This document shows, one piece after another, positions 55,550-64,000 of a stretch of 64,000 bases of DNA. Source of the stretch: Mauremys mutica (lineage: Eukaryota > Chordata > Testudines > Geoemydidae); the NCBI RefSeq assembly GCF_020497125.1, contig NC_059087.1, forward strand, positions 15,161,925 to 15,225,924. The letters run 5' to 3'. The translations under genes and the position numbers were made by a program. Under the pieces are notes generated by a model. That model was not told where the DNA came from. It searched no databases and saw only the letters and a program-made list of their open reading frames with translations. How positions within the stretch are numbered: position 1 is the stretch's first letter; every line of letters starts with the position of its first letter.

Positions 55550-56420
55550 GGGAACTAATGATTCAGCTCCATAAAAATGAAGGGTAATTAGACCCTGTGA
55601 ACAAGCACCTCATTGTTATTCAGGGAATAATTAAGGTTACACATCAGCCATTTACATTGTTTTAGCTGTGTAGAACTGCAGTGGGTGGTTTGATTTAGCT
55701 GAAGGGACCACAGGAGAGACTGTGTGGTGGTGGTTTAGCTATCCAGTCAAAGGTTCAGGAAGGAATCTATAAATTCCACAGCAGGGGCTTTTACTGATTT
55801 GAACTAAATTGTTTTTTCTACCTACTTTGGTCTACAAAAACTGAGAGTAGACCAGCTCTTAATCCTGCTTTTCGGTTGGTGTCCGTTATATTATCCCTGA
55901 AGACCCAGCAGCACAGATTCTCCCTTCTTGCCTTGGTAGCCAAAGGCCAATTCAAGCAGGGTCATGAGAATCCCCCATCTCTTATTTCTCATTACATCAA
56001 AATGTGTCAAAACTTTGAAAATATTTCTGTGCCAGCTAAGCTTTGCTTCACAGATCCCTATTCTAAATCCATAAAAATGAGTTTCCTCATTTGAGTTTCC
56101 TCAGTGCATCTTTCCATTCATCCCGGAAATGACATGCTTGAAGGGAAATTCAAGTTGTCTGTTTGCATTATTATTTATTATTGTGACCATTTGTTTCTTT
56201 TGTGGTGGTGTGTAAGAGCTCAGTCGTGGGTTGGGGCGGGGAGAGGGCTCCATTGTGCTAGGTGTTGTGCAAACATAGAACAAAAAGTTTAGAAGAAATC
56301 TGTCACCAACAGAAAGATTATCATCTCGCCCACCTTGTCTCTCTACAGTGTAAATAGACAGATAAAGGAGGGAGGGGGACACAGAGCAGTCCACAAAGCC
56401 TGTGACAGGGAGTCTCCCAG
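55550..56420. other. no gene; L2-like trace
   Basis: 56243-56290 (GGGCTCCATTGTGCTAGGTG TTGTGCAAACATAGAAC order) resembles the complement of the L2-like 3' end seen at 15253-15390. No exon supported. Confidence 0.45.
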
Positions 56421-56720
56421 GGCAGGCCTTCACTACCCACCGGATCGGTGGGCAGAGATCGGTCTATCGGGGATTGATTTATCGCATCTTGTCTAGATGC
56501 GGATAAATCGATTCCCAAACGCGCTCCCCATTGACTCCGGAACTCCAGCTCGCGAGAGGCGGACGCGGAGTCGACGGAGGAGCGGCAGCAGTCGACTTGT
56601 TGCCGTCCTCACAGCCAGGTCAGTCGACCTAAGATGCGCCGACTTCAGCTATGCTATTCGCGTAGCTGAAGTTGCGTATCTTAGGTCGACCAACCCCCTC
56701 ATCCAGTGTGGACCAGGGCC
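56421..56720 (-). mobile_element. Harbinger-like MITE, copy 3
   Basis: A 300-bp reverse copy of 3019-3327. TSD CAG at 56418-56420 and 56721-56723. The left end (GGCAGGCCTTCACTACCC) is more diverged than the right end (GTGTGGACCAGGGCC). The interior matches copy 2 across GCTCCCCATTGACTCCGGAA, CGCGGAGTCGACGG and the hairpin ACTTCAGCTATGC..GCGTAGCTGAAGT. The 113-codon open frame through it (56497-56838) is not a gene. Confidence 0.85.
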
Positions 56721-56924
56721 CAGCCTGTGTTGGCAGACTCGGGCCTGTGGGACTGATGCTAGCTCTTTAACAATAGTGGTGGAGGCAGCACTTTGGAATT
56801 GTGGCTCCAAAGGCTTCAGAGCCCGAGCTCCAGCCTGAGCCTCAACTTTGAGTGCTGTCTTCCCTGCTGATTTTAGAGCATTAGCACGAGCCCTGCAAAC
56901 CCATGCGTGTCAGAGCTGCCCTGT

Positions 56925-57060
56925 GTGGTGTAGAAGCACCCACAGATCTGTGCCTGAGGTCACACAGAAGGTCAGTGGCAGAGCTGGGAATGCAACCCCT
57001 ACTGCTCCAGTCTCCTTGTTCTCTCACCTCCTTACCAGGCAACTACAACAGTTAGCACCT
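56925..57060 (-). repeat. MIR-like SINE fragment
   Basis: CCTGAGGTCACACAGAAGG, GTCAGTGGCAGAGCTGGGA, ATGCAACCCCTACTGCTCCA is the reversed MIR/tRNA-head order. Confidence 0.7.
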
Positions 57061-57599
57061 TAAGCGTAATCGGCATGCTTGTGCGGTCTGTTTTTCTTTC
57101 AGATGTTTGAGATGCCAAACCTGTGATAAAGTACCATAAAGTATGATTAGATAAGGGGACCTTAACAAAGGAAAGTGCATGCAGAGAGAGCAAAGCTGTT
57201 GGAAATAGCAGGAGACTCTCCAAAGGAAATGCATCTACATAGGGCAGATTCCCCCGTCCAGAAGGGGTCACTGAGCAGAAACCCCTAGACAGCACCCACT
57301 GCTCCTAGAAGGTGTCTAGGGTGGCAGCGGACACCACCCAGAGGAACTCTGACCGGATGTGTGATTGAAGGAAGGAGCAGAAATAGACCCCACAGTTGCA
57401 GAGCACCTCCCTATCCAGCATTCTCCTCCTGGTATAATAGATGGCCACCTTGGCCAGCTCCCAAAGGAGGTTGACGAAGAGGTCTCACAACTTCATGGGG
57501 CATTCTGCCATGGGGAGCAGTATTTCAGCCTCTTGACCTGTTTATTCCAGTGTGTGTGTTCTTCAAGAAAGAAGAGAAACTGTGCATGTTTCCTCCCTA
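57061..57599. other. no gene seen
   Basis: Non-coding; the 112-codon open frame at 57365-57703 runs into a SINE relic and has no motif. Confidence 0.45.
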
Positions 57600-57765
57600 A
57601 GGCAGGCAGTATGAGCCTGTGGGAGAGGAGCTCAGAAGGCCTGGGGTCTATTCCTGTCTCTGATGTCAGGCAAGTTGCTTCACCTCAGTTTCCCCACCTG
57701 TGAAATGGTGAAAAATATACTTACCTCCTTTATAAATTGATCTCTATGGATGGAAAGCCATAAAT
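57600..57765 (+). repeat. MIR-like SINE relic
   Basis: TATGAGCCTGTGGGAGAGG, CTGGGGTCTATTCCTGTCTC (B-box-like), CAAGTTGCTTCACCTCAGTT, TCCCCACCTGTGAAATGGTG and TACTTACCTCCTTTATAAA follow the plus-strand MIR-like order closely. Confidence 0.8.
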
Positions 57766-57784
57766 AAAAACAAGGGTTTTATTA

Positions 57785-57905
57785 TATTGTCTGTAGTTCT
57801 TGAGGTGCTTTACAAAGATATTTAAGTATTGTATCCCCCTTCTTTACATATGGGGAAACCGAGGCACTGAAAAATTAGGTGAGCAAGATCACAGCTGTTC
57901 AGTCC
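57785..57905 (-). repeat. MIR-like SINE fragment
   Basis: TTGAGGTGCTTTACAAAGAT, then TTTACATATGGGGAAACCGA, GGCACTGAAAAATTAGGTGA and GCAAGATCACAGCTG: the reversed MIR core. It lies just downstream of a plus-strand relic, giving an inverted pair. Confidence 0.75.
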
Positions 57906-59643
57906 CATGAACAGTCCATTAGAGATCATCCCATTTAAAGAGATAATTACTTGTTCACTTCCACCATAAGTATAGCTACCCCTTGGTTTATTTAAAAAAA
58001 CTGTAGCACTATAAATCATTGTTTTTGTACACCTGAGCTGTTTAAAGAAAAAATCCAGACTAATCCCGTGTTGTTTTTCTTTGCCTTTGTAGCACGCCTC
58101 TTCTAGTCACTCTGTGGTTTAAAGAAAACACCAGTCTAATCCTCTGTAGAAAGGTTTTTTTTGGTAGCCGAGAAACTTTGAATGTTTAAACACGTTGTAA
58201 ATTAGATTTCCATGACGGGCTCATTGAGGAGTTTAGAAACCAGGGTAAAGTAACTTCATAACAAAATCTTCTGGGGAAGGGCGCAGTGAATTTCACATGA
58301 TGTATAAAGATAGCAGAAGGTAGTTAGCGCTAAACAAAGATGACATTTTAATCTTCCACAGCTCCCAGCTTTTCTTCTTTCCTTGATTGCCAAGGATTCT
58401 CATTAATTTGAACCTCTTTGTCCCTGTTCCTCCTTTGTCCTGGAAAAAGTCTCCTCCTGTTTCACTTCAGTAAGAACTTCTGAATGGAAAGGAAATAGTA
58501 TATAGGGTTGGTTGGTTGGTTTTTTAAAAAGACCCCTATGTATGGTGTTGTATGCGCTGTTAAAGCCAGCTAGGAAGTGAAGTCAGTGAGAAACCTGTGT
58601 AGCGCTGTCAGTGCCTCAGCAGAGAAGGTGGCCAGCAGGCAAGCTATAAGCAGCCCTATTTTCAAATAAAAGTGCACTGGATGGTACATGTGCATCCTCT
58701 GTGCTGCAGTCATTGAAAGGTGGGCATCTCCCTGTTTTCCCTCTCCACACAATGTGTGTGTGAGACAGAGACAGACAGTGACAATCAGCTTAGAACTCAC
58801 ACTCCTATCTACAGATTGCTCGCTGTCATAACAAGTAACGCCTCTTATCACTACGAGGGGAACCAGCTGGGAGGTATAATTCCCAGCTCAGGTAGATGTA
58901 CATGTGCCAACTCTGATAGAGCTAGTACACTAGAAATCGCAGTTTGGCTGTGGCAGCAGGGGTGATGGGCGGGATTGTACTCAGGGACTAGCCCAAGCTG
59001 CTGCCTGTGCTGACACAACCACATTGCTGTTTTTAACATGCCAGCTGGTAAGACCTATCATGTGTATGTCTATCTAAGGTGGGGATTATACTTCCCGGTT
59101 TCAGCGTAGATGTACCCTATGCTGAAGGAAACTAAAGGGGAAGGAAATTATCTCTCAGCTTGTTCACTTTGTGCATTTCACAGTATTTTGTGTAGAGTCA
59201 CTTCCACGGTTTCCCCTGTAGTCAGCCCATTTCCCCTGGTGTCTTTCACGTGTGGGGGAAGTGGGGCATTGTCAAAATCAGCAGGAGGATCTAGGGGCAT
59301 AGGGTCCTAGAAGCCACTTTTAACTCTATTTAAAAGAGAATTTCAAGTTTGGATTTTTAACTTGTCTCTGGCTTTTAATTTGAAATAGACTGTTGTGGTT
59401 TCTTTTTCTTTTCTTTTCTTTTAAATTCCTTTGGTTCTTTCCCCCTCATTTGAGGAATAGCAAATGCAAAAACAAAATTCCCAGGGGTTTCTGCAGCAGT
59501 GGTTATGAATCCATGGCTACGCTGGGTCTGGGTATTTTCCGATGGAGGATTCTTTCTCTGCCTGGATTCTTATCCTGGGTCCCTAGTGGGATGACACATT
59601 GTGCAGTCTCAGGGACTCCCACTTCCCAAGCTGGCAGAGACAA
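57906..59643. other. gene-free stretch
   Basis: Non-coding, with short GGTT repeats at 58508-58521. No exon or transposon supported. Confidence 0.45.
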
Positions 59644-59753
59644 AGAGCCTGATTCTCCTCTCTCTACCACCAGCGTGAGTCAGAGGTGACTCTCTAAGTC
59701 AATGGAGTTACAGCAATGTAAAACCAGCGTAGGTGAGCAGAGAATCAGGCTCT
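59644..59753. repeat. 110-bp foldback element
   Basis: Perfect 14-bp inverted ends AGAGCCTGATTCTC and GAGAATCAGGCTCT, with TGAGTCAGAGGTGACTCTCTAA-type symmetric sequence and TCAATGGAGTTACAG inside. This resembles a small dispersed sauropsid MITE ('CCTGATTCTC' type). No TSD can be set. Confidence 0.75.
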
Positions 59754-61199
59754 AGATATGATACATGCCATCACATTTGTTCTCTCTAAGACAGAGATTT
59801 GGGGTCTGCTTAGTCCTAATTTTAGTCCCATGCTGGACCCAAGCCCACCCAACATGGGATGTCGAGTCATTTTCTGACCAACCTGGACCTTTCTGCCAGA
59901 ACCTGAGTCAGCGCCGGCATCTCCTGCCTTTGTAACACGTGGGGTTGGTACTGGCAGTGACCGCGTGCCCTGTGGCTGCCATTCACTGCCCGTGGTATGC
60001 TGTGTGTGCATGCTGCGGAGTGAGGGGCTCTGCAGCTGCTTGGCAAACACTCCGCAATGCACACAGCGTAGTGAGGTGGGGGTGACCGGCAGGCTCAGGG
60101 CATGCAGATGCTGCTGCACTGATCTTGTGTGCAAGAGTGGAGCTGACCGTAGTCTGAGAGGATCTGGTTGGTTTTCCCGACCCAGGCCTGACACTTTTGT
60201 AGTCATGTCCCTTCAGTGTCAGGTCTGGTTGTAGGGCTCTACAGAGGTTGCCTACTACACTGCTGTCTTATCACCCTCCTGCCAAGTCCCCTGTAGATTG
60301 CTTGAAAATGACATTAGAAGAGGTTGTGCATTTTGGTCTTGCAGCTGGAATGTGAGAAGGAAAGGTTCAATCCACAGCTGGGAAGCAAGATTAAAGGTCT
60401 ATGCAGGGTGTAAGGAAAAATGAGAGCCCATGTCAGTTTTGACTGTTGTGAAGCCAGAGTTAGGGTGTGGAAGAGTGAATGCAGAAACTGAAGTAGAAAA
60501 ATCATGCTTCTGAATTCCGAGATTAGCTGTCAGGCTGGGGAAGGGAGTGTGAAACCCCACACTTGGCATCTGTACTAGGAAAATCATTTCACATCTTTGC
60601 AGCATGGGTGATTGTTTCTGCACACAAAGCAAATGTTTATCCAGAACCCATGCCCATATGAGAAGTTTTCATCTTGCCTCTCCCAGCCTCATCATGCCTG
60701 GAGTCACTTAACCAGCCTCTTTGCTTTCCCAGCACTGGTCCAACTTTGCACTCTCTTGAAAGAAAGGTAGAGTCCTCAGTATGGTACTGATGTCATTTAG
60801 CTGTCATCTAGGACTCTGTTCCCTGCCCCACTCACATACTGGCCAGATGGTCCTGGGTTTGGGCAGTATCCTGAGCAGCAAGTTAGGAAGGCCAGGGTAT
60901 GTGTCCAAACACAGAAGTGAAGAAAGCCTGCCAGTTCTTGTTCTGTTGGTAACAACCAGTTTGACTTTATAGAGCGATGTTGTTGTTTTCACTGTCATCA
61001 TGACAATTTTAGCTTTGGCCTTGTAAATTATGAACCTACAGGATGAAGTCAGACAACCCCTTCCTGCTCCCTCTTTCACAGCTAACATCAAGGCTTGTAT
61101 TTGCCATACACCATAGAAAACCCCACATCTACCACAGATTATCCTTCCTAATGTCGGGAAAGTAAGCTCCTACCTGGCTCCGCTGGGGTTTTTTCTTGG
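59754..61199. other. gene-free stretch
   Basis: Non-coding. The 153-codon minus-strand open frame at 59745-60206 starts inside the foldback element and has no motif. Confidence 0.45.
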
Positions 61200-61410
61200 G
61201 AAGGAGGCAATGTCGCTTAATGGACAGCACATGGGACTGAGGCTCAGGAATAGAACACAGCTGGCTTGCTGGGTGACCTTGGGCAATTCAGGTCACCTCT
61301 CTGCCTCAGTTTCCCCATATACAATATTAGGATAAAGATACTGACCTTTGTAAAGCACTTTTAGATCTCTGAATGAAAAGAGCTAGGTGGTAGTATTATT
61401 ATTATTTATT
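61200..61410 (+). repeat. MIR-like SINE, nearly full length
   Basis: TCGCTTAATGGACAGCACATGG (A-box region), GAACACAGCTGGCTTGCTGG, GTGACCTTGGGCAATTCAGG, CTCTGCCTCAGTTTCCCCAT, TTTGTAAAGCACTTTTAGAT and a final ATTATTATTATTTATTTTATT-type tail. The order and length fit a complete MIR-like CORE-SINE. Confidence 0.85.
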
Positions 61411-62469
61411 TTATTAAATGTCTTCCCCTGCTCTCTCCCCCCTTTACTTTTTGGCTAGAGGAAGACTTTCTCTAATGAAATTTAAAAGCCAGAAACCTCA
61501 TTGTTTATATGAATAACAGATTAATGCTTGGATGGGAAATCTATTAGGTGTGGAGAGAGACTGAGAGAGGAATTCCTTAACATGCAGATTTATTATGCTG
61601 GCCCTGTGTTCTCCAAATTGGCTGCCTGTAAAAGGGTGGATTGATTTTTAAGTTGGCCTTGCTGGTTTTTAACGCCTTTAACAGCATCGGCCCTAGCTGC
61701 CAGCATAGAGGAGACCTTTGCTTTAGTTTCTTCACAAAGGGTTGTATTTGTCCTTTCATGGTGTCCCGTCTTTAGGGGACCCACCATTGCACCATACGTT
61801 GGTCTTGCCTTAGCTCAGATGGACCTATGGCATGGGACTTGAGCCCACTAAATAAATCAGTCTTTTTCCTTCTCTCCTTTCAAACACACCTGCGGGGAGG
61901 GAAAGAGACTCTTTTTCAAATGTAGTCTTCATTCTGGTCACTCTTGGCCCTGATGTGTGGAATTTTTCCATTCTCCCCCTCGGTTTGTTTGTGGAGATTT
62001 TTGTTCTTAGTGTTACCTTTTATTTGACCTTACTGTCTTTACCATCATATGGCTCCCTGAGCTCCTTGGCAGGGAGTGCTTTATGCATAAAATTATTAGT
62101 ATTATTAAGATCCACAAAACAGAAGCTCTGCCCTATAGGGGTCCTGAATTTGGAATACACTCAGAACCTGCTCTCTGGGCTGGTGGCAGAGGATGTATAT
62201 TGCAGATATGAGACACTTAGTTGCTTAGCAACAGGCTCCTGAGATGGAGATTGGAAGGAGAGCTCTTGCTGTGACACTTATATAGATCCTCCTCCAACAA
62301 CCTGTCTGGGGAGGCAAATTTAAGCATCAGCCATGCACAAGATGAGGCTACATTGTTTAGTGCAGATGTAATGTGCCACATTAATAGACTGGCAGAAAAG
62401 AAGGTTGTGGATAACCAGTATGATGGCAGTGGGAGACTTTTGTTAATAAACAGTACTAAGTATGTTGAT
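61411..62469. other. no gene seen
   Basis: Non-coding; nothing recognised. Confidence 0.5.
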
Positions 62470-62588
62470 AGTTCTTTTCACCTTGGAAGCGCTTTACAGA
62501 TGTTAATCATCACAACATCTCTGGGAGGTGTGTCCTGCAACTGTTAGCCTCTGTGTCTGTAAAAAGCAGATTAGTATTTGTCACATAC
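62470..62588 (-). repeat. MIR-like SINE relic, first part (split)
   Basis: Reversed MIR order: GGAAGCGCTTTACAGATGTT, ACAACATCTCTGGGAGGTG, TCACATAC. It is interrupted by the MITE at 62592 and resumes at 63361 with GTCAGTGGCAGAAGTGGGAT. Confidence 0.7.
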
Positions 62589-62591
62589 TAA

Positions 62592-63357
62592 GGGCTTGGC
62601 TACACTTGAGAGTTACAGCGCTGGTGGTGGCTTTACAGCGCTGTAACTTACTCCCCGTCCACACTGGCAAGGCACATACAGCGCTGTATCTCCCTGGCTT
62701 ACAGCGCTGCATGTACTCCACCTCGGTGAGAGGAATAAAGAGAACAGTGCTGCTGTAGCAGCGCTGGGGTGCCAGTGTAAACAGTGATTAATCTTACTAC
62801 GCTGTAACTGACCTCCGGAACCTTCCCATAATGCTTTGAAGCAAAGATAACTCTTTGTTTTGTTGTGATGCCTCTCTTTGTTTTGTTGTGAACTTGGGGC
62901 TCCCGGAGCTGCTTATCTAAAAAACAAACACAGCTCCTGTTTGCAGTGAATGAGCAGAGGCAGGGGGATCCCTTTGGAATGTCCACAGCTAGTGTTTGCT
63001 TGAGGAGAGAAGCAGCACGGCGGGAGGGGGCGGGGGTCCGTTTCGGAGCACCTGCTTATCTGGTCTTTGAGGAAAAAAACAGTGTCAGCTCCAAAAATCC
63101 ACTCTCTCTGTCTCCCCCACGCTCCGTGTCACACTCCACCCCACCCCCTTCTTTTGAAAAGCATGTTGCAGCCACTTGAACGCTGGGATAGCTGCCCATA
63201 ATGCACCACTCCCAACACCACTGCAAATGCTGCAAATGTGGCCACACTGCAGTGCTGGTAGCTGTCAGTGTGGCCACACTGCAGCGCTTTCCCTACACAG
63301 CTGTACGAAGACAGCTTTAACTCCCAGCGCTGTACAGCTGCAAGTGTAGCCAAACCC
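62592..63357. mobile_element. 766-bp Harbinger-like MITE inside a SINE
   Basis: Ends GGGCTTGGCTACACTTG and CAAGTGTAGCCAAACCC pair almost perfectly. The flanking triplets TAA (62589-62591) and TCA (63358-63360) are a 3-bp TSD with one mismatch. Subterminal CAGCGCTG palindromes are repeated near both ends (62618, 62636, 62703, 62759; 63281, 63326). It is long for a MITE and holds open frames on both strands (62699-62986 minus; 63129-63485 minus) without any transposase motif. Confidence 0.85.
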
Positions 63358-63360
63358 TCA

Positions 63361-63420
63361 GTCAGTGGCAGAAGTGGGATTAGAACCCGGGAGTTCTTGG
63401 CTCTTTTGCTCACATTATTG
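63361..63420 (-). repeat. MIR-like SINE relic, second part (split)
   Basis: GTCAGTGGCAGAAGTGGGAT TAGAACCCGGGAGTTCTTGGC order: the B-box side of the reversed SINE begun at 62470. Confidence 0.7.
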
Positions 63421-64000
63421 TAACCTTGAGAGCCACTAGATGGCCCCATATTGTAGATGGTCTTGATAGTTTTGGTTATCTGCATGAGTGAGGAGTTAGG
63501 TCTTGGAGAAGGGCTTACTGTCAGCTGTGCTGCTGCTGTTTAGAAACTGATCACCTCCCTACTGAAGTCTGTTCTCCAATCATCCGACCTGAATCTGTTC
63601 TGCCTCAACCTCTTTCTTTCTGACTGAATGATTCTTAATTGTCGTTGTTGCCTGTGAGGCAAATAAAACATGATGGGCTTCCTCCATTGTGTGGGGCAGT
63701 TGGCCTCGCTGGGGCTTTGAAGCTCCATGTTGTAGCTCCGCACTCTCTCATTGTTAGGGAATTATTTCAGAAAGGATTAAAAAGTAGATAGGGGCCTCCT
63801 TTCTGGTTGGGGGGCTGTAAGTGCAGTAGTAAAGCTAGCACCATGTATGGGACCGAAAACAGAACAAAAGGAAAAACGAATGATTGAAATAGTGCAGGTC
63901 GAGGAGATGAAGCCAGTAGATTGCAAAGAGCCCCTGTTCAGCCGTCCTTGCTCAGACCCAGACCCTGCTATGAAAAGGAGGCAGCAGAGCAAAAGAAAAA
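63421..64000. other. no gene seen
   Basis: Non-coding to the end of the window. Confidence 0.45.

Noticed and set aside
59745..60206. 153-codon minus-strand open frame
   Set aside because: It begins in a foldback repeat and shows no recognisable protein features.
62699..63485. Open frames of 73-118 codons in the long MITE as a transposase
   Set aside because: No DDE or Myb-like motif; frames on both strands overlap and cross the element boundary.

Overview
This is a vertebrate nuclear, non-coding window, most probably from a cryptodiran turtle. The inference rests on the repeats: a tRNA-derived SINE with a CR1-type tail at 21436-21618, several CR1 LINEs ending in the ATTCTATG-type tail, Penelope-like retroelements with the 'TTAGTCTCTAGGTGCCACA' type 3' end, and many hAT and Harbinger-like MITEs with sauropsid-style termini. 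I found no convincing host protein-coding exon, rRNA, functional tRNA, CRISPR array or operon. The window reads as an intergenic or large-intron region shaped by successive transposon insertions.

Layout. 1-7538 is mostly unique sequence with three MITEs and one MIR-like SINE. 7539-13621 is an insertion stack. An old CR1 LINE (7539-8599, 12721-13266, 13536-13621) is split by a nearly pristine 4.1-kb LINE on the minus strand (8600-12705) with a perfect 15-bp target-site duplication (TSD), and again by a 266-bp MITE. The inserted LINE carries the only long intact reading frame here (8644-11949): AP endonuclease, reverse transcriptase and a C-terminal C2H2 zinc finger. 14049-26560 holds three hAT-type elements with 8-bp TSDs, the SINE, MIR/L2 relics and a 915-bp mariner-like element. 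27592-35491 holds a Penelope tail with perfect 48-bp inverted arms, a broken LINE with a CR1 slice embedded in it, a possible solo LTR, a mariner-like MITE and a 1.9-kb CR1. 40685-43685 has two 5'-truncated Penelope copies, one retaining a GIY-YIG endonuclease frame. 46690-47670 is an ancient CR1. 51576-53032 is a hAT-type element swollen by a 16-unit, 70-bp GC-rich minisatellite. 54978-63357 has nested Harbinger-like MITEs, MIR relics, a foldback and a 766-bp MITE sitting inside a MIR-like SINE.

How the parts relate. Autonomous elements (CR1, the intact LINE, Penelope) supply or supplied the enzymes. The SINE shares its last bases with CR1 and so was probably mobilised by it. The three Penelope-family insertions all show perfect TSDs of exactly 12 bp. 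The MITEs lack transposase and must have been moved in trans. The most striking points are the intact LINE with no in-frame ATG before its endonuclease, the uniform Penelope TSDs with one inverted-arm copy, and the young-looking minisatellite inside a hAT element. All calls come from reading the sequence; no database search was possible.
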